From: Chryseobacterium sp. GVT01B
GTDB lineage: Bacteria; Bacteroidota; Bacteroidia; Flavobacteriales; Weeksellaceae
Reading direction: 5' to 3'
Length of the DNA: 64,000 nucleotides
NCBI RefSeq assembly: GCF_019970045.1
Contig: NZ_JAHXYI010000004.1
Span: 248,001-312,000 of the forward strand
Positions 51,686-59,646 of this stretch are shown piece after piece (within the stretch, counting starts at the first letter, position 1; every line of letters begins with the position of its first letter). The notes under the pieces are model-generated. The model was not told the DNA's origin, did not search any database, and worked only from the letters and a program-made list of their open reading frames with translations. A program made the position numbers and the translations under genes.

Positions 51686-52222
51686 ATGGCACTTATAAAA
51701 GAACTTTTAGGAAAAGCACCACAGATCGGAGAGAACACTTTTTTAGCAGAAACCGCTACTATTATTGGTGATGTTACGATGGGAAGAGACTGCAGCGTTT
51801 GGTATAATGCTGTGATCAGAGGCGATGTTCACTATATCAAAATGGGTGACAAGGTAAATGTTCAGGATAATGCAATGCTGCATTGTACCTATCAGAAACA
51901 TCCGCTGAATATCGGAAATAATGTTTCTATCGGACATAACGCAATTGTTCATGGGTGTACCATTAAAGATAATGTTCTGATCGGAATGGGAGCTATTGTA
52001 ATGGATGACTGTTTGGTGGAAGAAAATTCTATTGTAGGAGCAGGTTCTGTAGTAACTCAGGGTACTCATATCAAATCCGGAGAAGTATGGGGCGGAGTTC
52101 CAGCAAAAAAAATCAAAGATATTAATGCACAGTTATTGGAAGGAGAAGTAAACAGAATTGCCGATAACTATGTCAAATATTCCTCATGGTATAAAGAGAA
52201 TGTAAAAGATCATCAATTTTAG
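51686..52222 (+). CDS. Gamma carbonic anhydrase-like hexapeptide protein
   Basis: A 178-residue left-handed beta-helix protein. The ATG at 51686 begins the standard fold (MALIKELLGKAPQIG). Hexapeptide repeats run from about 25 to 150. Zinc-type His occur in MLHCTYQ and IGHNAIVHG (about 72 and 95-103), matching the gamma-CA/YrdA/PaaY set. Catalytic activity is uncertain in this family, many members lack the key Glu. Its neighbours give no pathway hint. Confidence 0.9.
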   Translation: MALIKELLGKAPQIGENTFLAETATIIGDVTMGRDCSVWYNAVIRGDVHYIKMGDKVNVQDNAMLHCTYQKHPLNIGNNVSIGHNAIVHGCTIKDNVLIGMGAIVMDDCLVEENSIVGAGSVVTQGTHIKSGEVWGGVPAKKIKDINAQLLEGEVNRIADNYVKYSSWYKENVKDHQF

Positions 52223-52224
52223 GT

Positions 52225-52320
52225 TGTCAAGTGAAGAGTGAATCGTCAATCCGCTGCGCTTGTCAATTATTTTTGGCAGTAAAAAATTCACTATTCACTT
52301 GCGAAGCACAATTCACCATT
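52225..52320. repeat. Dispersed inverted repeat
   Basis: Left arm near GAAGAGTGAATCGTCAAT and right arm near CACTATTCACTTG can pair loosely, another spacer element of the same style as 27110. Confidence 0.35.
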
Positions 52321-52340
52321 GATCTATTTAAAATAAATAT

Positions 52341-52369
52341 AAAAGCTCTGTCGCAGGACAGAGCTTTTT
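52341..52369. terminator. Bidirectional terminator
   Basis: AAAAGCTCTGTC/GACAGAGCTTTTT with a 4-base loop between two convergent genes. Confidence 0.85.
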
Positions 52370-52398
52370 CGATTTGATATAGAACCTTTGTTTTATTG

Positions 52399-52851
52399 TT
52401 AGTTATTATCAGGCGTGATCAGTCTGATTTTTCCATGAATACATTTCAAAGAGGTAGGAGGTGTGATGACTACACAGTCCGACATGATATTATATTTTTC
52501 ATTAAAAGTTTTTACTTTATCCGTGTAATCATTCACTCTCTGTAAGAAGGCTGCTTCTATTTTCTTTGGATAAGCAATATATTGCTGAGGTCCGCCACAG
52601 GATTTTGCTCCCATGGGTGCAAACGCCCATTCACTGGCATCCGTACATTTTTCTCCGGACACTTCAGACTCAATAGAGGCTTTTAATCTATCCAGCTGTG
52701 CCTGCTCATACTTCTGGCTGTCTTCATCAGCAGGTCTGTCTGCGATATCTACAGGAAGATTGGTATTGGTATTTTTTGAGGTATTACAGGAAACCAGAGT
52801 TAATGTAGTACTTAATACTATCACCGGGAAATAGAAGAATATTTTTTTCAC
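52399..52851 (-). CDS. Small lipoprotein of unknown function
   Basis: A 150-residue protein with a lipoprotein signal (about 1-22, lipobox LVSCN). The mature part has four conserved-looking Cys (KCTD, SCGG, DCVV, KCIHG) that may form disulfides, and contains EWAFAPMGAKSCGGPQQYIAYP, known in several Bacteroidota small lipoproteins. I cannot name a function. It faces the terminator at 52341 and is divergent from the helicase. Confidence 0.75.
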   Translation of the reverse strand: MKKIFFYFPVIVLSTTLTLVSCNTSKNTNTNLPVDIADRPADEDSQKYEQAQLDRLKASIESEVSGEKCTDASEWAFAPMGAKSCGGPQQYIAYPKKIEAAFLQRVNDYTDKVKTFNEKYNIMSDCVVITPPTSLKCIHGKIRLITPDNN

Positions 52852-52919
52852 AATAAACTTTTTTCTTTTTAAGAATTTTCAAAACTTATGCCAAGGTAAG
52901 AAATTCAAATTCATTTCCG

Positions 52920-52927
52920 TATTTTTG
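52920..52927 (+). promoter_or_regulatory. -7 promoter box for the Pif1-like helicase
   Basis: TATTTTTG, 7 bases before the ATG at 52934, so the mRNA would be nearly leaderless. This box decides against the upstream TTG start. Confidence 0.5.
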
Positions 52928-52933
52928 ACAACG

Positions 52934-55060
52934 ATGAACAATCATTTTTTTGACTTAATAGAATATACGAACAGAAGTGTTTTTCTGACCGGGAAAGCCG
53001 GAACAGGGAAAACGACATTTCTCAATGATTTTGTAAGACGTACAAAGAAAAAACATATTGTAGTAGCACCCACGGGAATTGCTGCGATCAATGCGGGAGG
53101 CGTTACCATTCATTCCATGTTTGGGCTGCCGTTGAGAACTTTTCTTCCTACGACAGAAAGAATAGACACTAGTTTGGCTAATAATATTGCCGATCTGATG
53201 CCTCATTTCAAATACCGTAAAGATAAACTTAAGCTTCTGAGAGAAGTTGAGATCATTATCATTGATGAGGTTTCAATGTTGAGAGCTGATGTTCTGGATA
53301 TGATGGATTTTTCTTTGAGATTTATCAGAAGGAATAATCAAAGATTCGGAGGGGTGCAGATGCTCTTCATTGGAGATTTGTTTCAGCTTCCGCCTGTGGT
53401 AAGGGATGAGCATATTCTGAAAATGTATTACAATTCACCTTTCTTTTTTGACAGCCATGCCATTAAGGAAATCCCGATTGTTACCATTGAACTGACAAAA
53501 GTTTACAGACAGTCTGATCAGGGATTTCTTTCGATTCTGAATGCTATCCGGGACGGTGATGTGGATAATATAGATTTTAACCACCTCAATGAAAGATACG
53601 ATCCTGATTTTGACATGGGGAAAGAATCTTACGTATATCTGTGCTCTCACAATAAAATGGCTGATGAAATCAATCTGGAAAAACTGGCGGAGATCAAGGT
53701 AGATCCTCAGATTTATGAAGCTAAACTTGTAGGTGATTTTAAAGAAAACCAGTTTCCAAACGAACAGTTTTTAGAATTGAAAATCGGAGCACAGATCATG
53801 TTTATCCGAAATGATATTTCCGGAGAAAAGAAATATTTCAATGGGAAATTAGGAGAGATCATTGGATTGGATGAAAATGAAATTCGTGTTGCTCTGGATG
53901 GAAGTGAAAATGAAATTGTAGTTAAAAGAGAAACCTGGGAGCAGAAAAAATATTTCCTTGATACCGATAAAAATATCCAGGAAGAAGTATTGGGAAGTTT
54001 TGAACAGTTTCCGATAAAACTCGCCTGGGCTGTTACCATCCATAAAAGTCAGGGACTTACATTTGATAAAGTAATCATTGATGCCGGGAAAAGTTTCACG
54101 GCAGGTCAGGTATATGTGGCTTTATCCCGTTGCAGAACACTGGAAGGAATTGTTTTAAAATCAAAAATTACCCCTGAAGTTATTTTCAAGGATAACAGGA
54201 TTTTACATTTTCATACCGATACTATTGCCAACGATCATGTGGAAGCTATTCTGAATCAGGAGAAATATGACTACAGCATCAGAAAAGTGCTTCGTACCCT
54301 TGACTGCACATGGTTTTTAAAAGAAGTAGAAGAGTGGAATAACCTTTCAATTGTTACCAAGAATATAGATCATGCCAAGACTAAGCAGCTTTATCTTCAG
54401 TTGAAACATGAAGCGGTAAATCTTGGGAAAATCTTTGAAAAGCTGGAACGAATCATTTTCCAGAAAGTCAATAATTTTATTGAGCAAAAAGAAGACTGGT
54501 CCGAAATTGAAAGTAAATCAAAAGGTGCCGTTAATTTCTTCTTTACAGAAACCAGAAATAAAATTTTCGATCCTCTGAAAGAATTTTATGCTGAAATAAA
54601 AGGAGCAAAAGGTTTAAAACAATATAACGAGGAATTCAAGAACTGGCTGGAAGATATTGAAGAATACCTGAATAGTTTAAGAGAAATTTATCTTCTGGAA
54701 ACTAAACTTTTAGATGAAAAGAATGATAAAGAGATCAACCTGAAAATAGCTAAAGTTCCATCTCAGGTTTTAACGTTCCAGTTGTTTGAACAGGGAAAAA
54801 CTATCGGTGAAATTGCTTTGGAAAGAGGTTTGGTAAAAGAAACAGTTATCGGACATCTTGCCAAATTTGCAGAACAGGGATTGCTGGATATCTCAAGAGT
54901 CATCACTTCAGATAAAATAAAGGCTTTTGAAGATGAATTCTACAAAAATCCGCACGAAACCCTCACAGAGTGGAAAAGTGCGCTTCCTAGTCATTTTGAA
55001 TTCAATGAAATCAGGATTCTGATCAATCATTATAACTATAAAAAAGAAAAGAACTCATAA
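52934..55060 (+). CDS. Pif1/RecD-like DNA helicase with C-terminal HTH domain
   Basis: A 708-residue superfamily 1B helicase. Walker A GKAGTGKTTF is at about 19-28, VAPTGIAAINAGGVTIHSMF (about 42-61) is a Pif1 signature, IIIDEVSMLRADVLDMM holds Walker B, and AWAVTIHKSQGLTFDKVIID (about 362-381) with VALSRCRTLEGIVL the later motifs. The C-terminal quarter contains FQLFEQGKTIGEIALERGL (about 614), a helix-turn-helix (HTH_40-type) domain typical of Bacteroidota versions. Role: unwinding in replication or repair. Confidence 0.92.
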   Translation: MNNHFFDLIEYTNRSVFLTGKAGTGKTTFLNDFVRRTKKKHIVVAPTGIAAINAGGVTIHSMFGLPLRTFLPTTERIDTSLANNIADLMPHFKYRKDKLKLLREVEIIIIDEVSMLRADVLDMMDFSLRFIRRNNQRFGGVQMLFIGDLFQLPPVVRDEHILKMYYNSPFFFDSHAIKEIPIVTIELTKVYRQSDQGFLSILNAIRDGDVDNIDFNHLNERYDPDFDMGKESYVYLCSHNKMADEINLEKLAEIKVDPQIYEAKLVGDFKENQFPNEQFLELKIGAQIMFIRNDISGEKKYFNGKLGEIIGLDENEIRVALDGSENEIVVKRETWEQKKYFLDTDKNIQEEVLGSFEQFPIKLAWAVTIHKSQGLTFDKVIIDAGKSFTAGQVYVALSRCRTLEGIVLKSKITPEVIFKDNRILHFHTDTIANDHVEAILNQEKYDYSIRKVLRTLDCTWFLKEVEEWNNLSIVTKNIDHAKTKQLYLQLKHEAVNLGKIFEKLERIIFQKVNNFIEQKEDWSEIESKSKGAVNFFFTETRNKIFDPLKEFYAEIKGAKGLKQYNEEFKNWLEDIEEYLNSLREIYLLETKLLDEKNDKEINLKIAKVPSQVLTFQLFEQGKTIGEIALERGLVKETVIGHLAKFAEQGLLDISRVITSDKIKAFEDEFYKNPHETLTEWKSALPSHFEFNEIRILINHYNYKKEKNS

Positions 55061-55073
55061 GAGTTCTTTTTTT
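55047..55073. terminator. Bidirectional terminator overlapping the helicase stop
   Basis: AAAAGAACTC/GAGTTCTTTTTTT. The stop codon of the helicase lies in the loop. It also terminates the astacin gene on the minus strand. Confidence 0.8.
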
Positions 55074-55094
55074 ATTTACACATGTTCCTGAAAA

Positions 55095-55943
55095 TTAAGG
55101 ATACATTGTGTTGATCGTATTAATATCTCCTGTTGTAAAACTGGTTCTGTTATACGTAAAGTTTGAATTATCCGCTCTTGTGATGGTTGGCAGTCCATTT
55201 TTAGAATAAGAAGTCGGCCAGTACATCATCACAGAATTAATATTAAAAGGGCCAATGTCCGTTCCTGAATTATAGATATTGAAATTATAAGACTGCCCGC
55301 TCTGGATATTGTTCCACAGGATTTTTACATATTGATCCCTGTCTTTACGGGTATGCTCATGATAAAGTCCTACTGTATGTCCCATTTCATGAATTACCGA
55401 CCCTACAGAAATATACTGGTCCAGAGATACGGTTTGTTTTCCTCCCTGATAACCGATATGTGCCCAGCCATCCGATCCCGATGAACTTCCAAAAATAAAT
55501 TCAACATAATTAGACTGATTGGTGCGGTAGATCCACTGAGTATTGGTTTTGTTGTTGTACTCGCTGATTGCAGAATTGATTTTATTGACATTGATAGAAC
55601 CCATGTTACTGGCAATGGTGTAATAAATTTTACCGTTTGGCCATCTTGAAAAACTAGCGCCGCCCTTATTGGCTTCACTACCTTCTGCCAGTTGTTTGTC
55701 GGACAAAACAATATCTCCCTGGAAAAAATTCATTCCGTTTTTTCTTTCATAAGTGATTTCCTGACCATTCAATTGTCCTTTTTTAACGTTTTCAACATTG
55801 AAAGCATTGGTTTGAGCTTCTGAAGTGATTTCTTCATTATTTTTAGTACACGATGCTAGAACTGCAGTCATAATAATGCTCATAAGGACAGTTCTTTTTG
55901 GGAATATTTTCTGCGAAAAAAGCCCATTGGTTTTTTTGTTCAT
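55095..55943 (-). CDS. Astacin-family (M12A) zinc protease, flavastacin-like
   Basis: A 282-residue secreted lipoprotein protease: lipobox VLASC at about 28-32. The catalytic site is VIHEMGHTVGLYHEHTRKDRD (about 188 onward; HExxHxxGxxHE), followed by the Met-turn VMMYWPTSYS (about 245-254). It begins with a short propeptide, then RWPNGKIYYTI, the usual start of the mature enzyme. It resembles flavastacin of Elizabethkingia/Chryseobacterium. It may degrade peptides or host proteins at the surface. No T9SS domain. Confidence 0.92.
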   Translation of the reverse strand: MNKKTNGLFSQKIFPKRTVLMSIIMTAVLASCTKNNEEITSEAQTNAFNVENVKKGQLNGQEITYERKNGMNFFQGDIVLSDKQLAEGSEANKGGASFSRWPNGKIYYTIASNMGSINVNKINSAISEYNNKTNTQWIYRTNQSNYVEFIFGSSSGSDGWAHIGYQGGKQTVSLDQYISVGSVIHEMGHTVGLYHEHTRKDRDQYVKILWNNIQSGQSYNFNIYNSGTDIGPFNINSVMMYWPTSYSKNGLPTITRADNSNFTYNRTSFTTGDINTINTMYP

Positions 55944-56108
55944 ATTAAAGTTTTTTTAATGATTTGGTATACGAATATAATAAATATTTCTCTTTTTATT
56001 GAATTATTGTTGTTAAAGTATATAGATTTTAGTAAAGTATTTATTCAAAAATCATATAACTAAAATCAACTAAAGAAAATTTTAATTCCAATAGTTTTTC
56101 CCTGAATT

Positions 56109-56120
56109 AACCGATCGGTT
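56109..56120. promoter_or_regulatory. Perfect palindrome AACCGATCGGTT, possible operator
   Basis: A 12-bp perfect palindrome, 40 bases upstream of the -7 box of the flavin-dependent oxidoreductase gene. Its length and GC centre are like a TetR-family operator. No regulator is adjacent. Confidence 0.35.
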
Positions 56121-56160
56121 TTATTAATTACAAAAAGTAACTAATGCAGTTTTTATGTTT

Positions 56161-56168
56161 TAAATTTG
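56161..56168 (+). promoter_or_regulatory. -7 promoter box for the LLM oxidoreductase
   Basis: TAAATTTG, 39 bases before the ATG. Confidence 0.5.
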
Positions 56169-56207
56169 TATGGTTTTTTCAGATCAAAGAAAAATTAACA
56201 TCTCAAT

Positions 56208-57212
56208 ATGAAAAATTTTGAAATTTCTGTTTTAGATCTTGCGCCGGTAAAGCAAGGCAAAAGCATTCACGATACTTTTCAGGACAGCTTATCATTAGCG
56301 AACCATGCTGAAAATTTAAACTATAAAAGATTCTGGCTGGCAGAACATCACAATATGGAAAGTATTGCGAGCTCTGCTACTTCAGTTCTGATCGGTTTTA
56401 TTGCCAACGGAACGAAGACAATCAGAGTGGGATCTGGCGGTGTTATGCTTCCGAACCACAGCTCTCTGATTATTGCAGAGCAGTTCGGTACTTTGGAGTC
56501 ACTTTTTCCTGGAAGAATAGATCTTGGGGTTGGAAGAGCGCCAGGAACTGACGGATTGACAGCTCAAGCTTTAGGAAGAAATCCTGCTATTATTAATGAA
56601 CAGTTTCCAAGACAGATTCTGGAACTTCAGCGTTATTTTTCTAAGGAAAATTCAGATGCCATGGTTCGTGCTATTCCCGGAGAAGGGCTGGATATTCCCA
56701 TTTATATTCTTGGATCAAGTACAGACAGCGCATGGCTGGCTGCGGAACTGGGCTTACCTTATGCATTTGCAGGGCATTTTGCTCCGGAGCAGATGGAAAT
56801 GGCTTTTAAAATATACAGAGAACATTTTGAGCCTTCAAAATATCTGGATAAACCTTATATTATTGCCTGTGTAAACGGTGTCGCAGCAGAAACGTCTGAG
56901 GAAGCACATAAAATCTCTACTACTTTATTCCAGGCGTTCATCAATATTGTAAGAAACGACAGAAAGCCTTTCGCTCCACCTGTTGATGATATGGACGAAA
57001 TCTGGTCACCAATGGAAAAATCCATGGTTCTGCAGAAACTGAGATATACTTTTATCGGAGATCAGGTTGAAGTTCAGGAAAAGCTTAAAAATTTCCAGGA
57101 AAAATTCCAGGTGGATGAACTGATGATCAACTCCCATATCTACGACCATCAGAAAAGATTGAGATCTTACGAAATTTTCAGAGAGGCAGCGAACTCTTTA
57201 TCCGAAGCGTAA
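56208..57212 (+). CDS. LLM-class flavin-dependent oxidoreductase
   Basis: A 334-residue luciferase-like monooxygenase fold. The opening ISVLDLAPVKQGKS, the RFWLAEHHNMESIASSATS segment (about 44-62) and GGVMLPNHSSLIIAEQFG (about 82-99) plus GRIDLGVGRAPGTD are the family hallmarks. It uses FMN or F420-like flavin (most likely FMNH2) to oxidise an unknown substrate. Monocistronic. A palindrome upstream suggests inducible control. Confidence 0.9.
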   Translation: MKNFEISVLDLAPVKQGKSIHDTFQDSLSLANHAENLNYKRFWLAEHHNMESIASSATSVLIGFIANGTKTIRVGSGGVMLPNHSSLIIAEQFGTLESLFPGRIDLGVGRAPGTDGLTAQALGRNPAIINEQFPRQILELQRYFSKENSDAMVRAIPGEGLDIPIYILGSSTDSAWLAAELGLPYAFAGHFAPEQMEMAFKIYREHFEPSKYLDKPYIIACVNGVAAETSEEAHKISTTLFQAFINIVRNDRKPFAPPVDDMDEIWSPMEKSMVLQKLRYTFIGDQVEVQEKLKNFQEKFQVDELMINSHIYDHQKRLRSYEIFREAANSLSEA

Positions 57213-57230
57213 TAAACCCTTCATAATTAA

Positions 57231-57262
57231 TTGGCAGATGCTTATTTTTATGAGTATCTTTG
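57231..57262 (+). promoter_or_regulatory. Promoter of ribBA
   Basis: TTG (57231-57233), 21 bases, TATCTTTG (57255-57262), then 18 bases to the ATG at 57281. Confidence 0.6.
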
Positions 57263-57280
57263 CAAAAATAAAAAGTAAAA

Positions 57281-58402
57281 ATGTCCGATATTAAATTAAA
57301 TACTATTCCAGAGGCTATTGAAGACCTTAAAAATGGTAAAATAATCATAGTAGTAGATGATGAAGACAGAGAAAATGAAGGAGATTTTCTTTGCGCAGCA
57401 GAGTTGACAACACCGGAAATTATCAATTTTATGGCTCTTCACGGAAGAGGGCTTATTTGTATGCCGCTTCCTGAAAAAAGATGTGATGAGCTTGGGCTTG
57501 AAGTGATGGTAAGCAGAAGCAGCGATCCTAAAGAAACTGCTTTTACCGTATCGGTTGACCTTTTAGGAAACGGAACATCTACCGGAATTTCTGCAGGAGA
57601 CAGAGCAAAAACAATTTTGGCACTGATGGATGAAAAATCCAAACCTACAGACTTTATGAGACCTGGCCACATTTTCCCGCTTCGTGCAAGAAAAGGAGGA
57701 GTATTGAAAAGAGCCGGACATACTGAAGCTGCTATCGATCTTACGAATTTAGCAGGGCTAAAAGAAGGTGGAGTAATCTGTGAGATCATGAATGAGGATG
57801 GTACTATGTCCCGTCTGCCTGAACTTCATGCATTCGCTCAGAAACACGATATGAAGATTGTTTCTATTGAAGATCTGATCCATTATCAGCTTAAAAAAGG
57901 TAACCTGGTTGAAAGACTTGAAGAGAAAAAAGTGAAAACGCACTACGGTGAGTTTGATTTTTATGCTTTCAGAGAAACTTCTAATGACCAGATCCACTTT
58001 GCATTGACAAAAGGAGCATGGACTGTAGATGAGCCTGTTTTGGTAAGAGTACAGTCTTCAGATTCTTATTTTGATGTACTGACAAGATTGAACAACGGTG
58101 AAAAACCATTGCTGGAAAAAGTAACCGGTATGGTAAATGAAGCTGGAAAAGGAGCAATCATTTTTATCAATAACGTTTCTAACTCTGAAAATACATTGAG
58201 AAAACTTCAGCAGTTCCTGAACTATCAGGACGGTCAGGAGCAGCATCCTACTTTAGCGTACAATTACAGAGATTATGGAATTGGAACGCAGATCTTAAAG
58301 AATTTAGGAATCAATAAGTTCAAAGTAATCACTCAAAACCCTAATATCAAACCTCAGGTTGGAGGATATGATGTAGAGGTTACCGAGATGGTTCAACTAT
58401 AA
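57281..58402 (+). CDS. ribBA: RibB fused to a degenerate GTP cyclohydrolase II domain
   Basis: A 373-residue protein. The first domain (about 1-205) is intact 3,4-dihydroxy-2-butanone-4-phosphate synthase: DDEDRENEGDF (about 25-35), HGRGLICMPL, TGISAGDRAKTI, RPGHIFPLRARKGG and GHTEAAIDL. The second domain (about 210-373) has the overall GTP cyclohydrolase II layout, e.g. YRDYGIGTQILKNLGI and ITQNPNIKPQVGGYDVEV, but no Cys at all; the zinc motif CxxGDxxxSxxCxC and the EGRGIGL-type segment are missing. So it should make the riboflavin C4 unit but probably cannot open GTP. A separate GTP cyclohydrolase would be needed elsewhere. Confidence 0.93.
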   Translation: MSDIKLNTIPEAIEDLKNGKIIIVVDDEDRENEGDFLCAAELTTPEIINFMALHGRGLICMPLPEKRCDELGLEVMVSRSSDPKETAFTVSVDLLGNGTSTGISAGDRAKTILALMDEKSKPTDFMRPGHIFPLRARKGGVLKRAGHTEAAIDLTNLAGLKEGGVICEIMNEDGTMSRLPELHAFAQKHDMKIVSIEDLIHYQLKKGNLVERLEEKKVKTHYGEFDFYAFRETSNDQIHFALTKGAWTVDEPVLVRVQSSDSYFDVLTRLNNGEKPLLEKVTGMVNEAGKGAIIFINNVSNSENTLRKLQQFLNYQDGQEQHPTLAYNYRDYGIGTQILKNLGINKFKVITQNPNIKPQVGGYDVEVTEMVQL

Positions 58403-58444
58403 TAAATTGAATAGTTAACGATAAGTTTTGACTGTTTACAATAT

Positions 58445-58474
58445 AAAAGGTTTAGGATTTCCTAAGCCTTTTTT
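58445..58474 (+). terminator. Terminator of ribBA
   Basis: AAAAGG-TTAGG/CCTAA-CCTTTTTT stem with internal bulge, T-run, 40 bases after the stop. Confidence 0.75.
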
Positions 58475-58490
58475 AATGATATAAAATTTT

Positions 58491-58534
58491 AAAAGGCACA
58501 AAAGTTTATTTTTTTAAATACTTTTGTGCCTTTT
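58491..58534. terminator. Terminator of fmt
   Basis: AAAAGGCACAAAAGT/ACTTTTGTGCCTTTT long stem facing fmt on the minus strand. Confidence 0.75.
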
Positions 58535-58564
58535 ATATATTGTAAGATAATCTGAATCCTATTC

Positions 58565-59512
58565 TTAGTTTAATGTGATTCCATCAAAATTCCTGAAACC
58601 ATTTAAGAAATCCTTTACTGTCATTCTTTTTTTACCTTCCAGCTGAAGTTCCAGAGGATAATAAATTCCGTCCTGAGTATAGATTTTAAATTCATTTTTG
58701 GAAATATCTAAAGTTCCTGCCGGTTTTCCATGGTCAGAAAGTTCAAATTTACCACCGAATATCTTTAATCCTTTTTCTTCGTTTTCAATTTTTAAAGTTG
58801 TGAAAGCTGCAGGATAGGGAGACATTCCCAGAATAAACTGATGAATGGTTTTTGAAGACTGATCCCACTTGATTCTGGTATCTTCCTTGAAAATTTTATA
58901 AGCATTTTTAGGATGTTCTACCTGTGGCTGAGGTTTTTCTTCAATAGAGTTTTCAGCAAGACCATCCAATGTTTTCACTACGAGTTTTGAACCCATTTCC
59001 ATCAGTCTGTCATGAAGGCTTCCTGCATTTTCGTCAGGTAAAATTTCTATTTCCTGCTGAAGGAGAATATTACCTTCATCAATTTTTTCATTGATAAAGA
59101 AAGTTGTTGCTCCTGATTTTTCTTCACCGTTGATTACTGCATAATTGATGGGAGCAGCGCCTCTGTAATCCGGAAGTAAAGATGCATGAAGATTGAAGGT
59201 ACCCATTTTAGGCATTTCAAAAAGAACTTTAGGCATCATTCTGAAAGCTACTACCACAAAAACATCGGCGTCCAGTTTTCTAAGTTCTTCCAAAAATTCA
59301 GGATTTCTCAACTTTTCCGGCTGAAAAACAGGAATATTGTTTTCTTCAGCATAGACTTTTACAGGGGATTGGTGAATTTTCTGTCCACGTCCGCTTGCTT
59401 TATCAGCTACAGTTACAACACCTACCACCTGATGGTGAGATTGATGGATTGCCTCCAAAGATGTTTTTGCAAACTCAGGAGTCCCTAAAAAAACGACTTT
59501 CAATGATTTCAT
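58565..59512 (-). CDS. fmt: Methionyl-tRNA formyltransferase
   Basis: A 315-residue enzyme that formylates initiator Met-tRNA. Features: VVFLGTPEFAKTSLEA (about 5-20), the catalytic region FNLHASLLPDYRGAAPINYA (about 104-123, Asn/His) and ATTFFINEKIDEGNILLQ (about 133-150, catalytic Asp), and a C-terminal OB-type domain. Normal length. A perfect -7 box precedes it at 59517-59524. Confidence 0.95.
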   Translation of the reverse strand: MKSLKVVFLGTPEFAKTSLEAIHQSHHQVVGVVTVADKASGRGQKIHQSPVKVYAEENNIPVFQPEKLRNPEFLEELRKLDADVFVVVAFRMMPKVLFEMPKMGTFNLHASLLPDYRGAAPINYAVINGEEKSGATTFFINEKIDEGNILLQQEIEILPDENAGSLHDRLMEMGSKLVVKTLDGLAENSIEEKPQPQVEHPKNAYKIFKEDTRIKWDQSSKTIHQFILGMSPYPAAFTTLKIENEEKGLKIFGGKFELSDHGKPAGTLDISKNEFKIYTQDGIYYPLELQLEGKKRMTVKDFLNGFRNFDGITLN

Positions 59513-59516
59513 AGTA

Positions 59517-59524
59517 CAAAGATA
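59517..59524 (-). promoter_or_regulatory. -7 promoter box for fmt
   Basis: The minus strand reads TATCTTTG, 4 bases before the ATG, so the mRNA would be almost leaderless. Confidence 0.45.
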
Positions 59525-59646
59525 AGTTTTTGATCTGAGAGTCGAAGGGTGTTAGAGCCTGAGGGTAGCAGAGTTTTAGAGATAGGATGAGTATATTTTA
59601 TCTTGTAATTAAAAATCATTCTATGCTTATTATTACTCATTGCTCA

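Noticed and set aside
53713-54039. Antisense open frames in the helicase gene
   Set aside because: Opposite strand of a conserved coding region without start context or promoter.
57281-58402. Annotation as a fully bifunctional RibBA
   Set aside because: All zinc Cys and the EGRGIGL motif are missing from the second domain, so only the RibB activity is supported.
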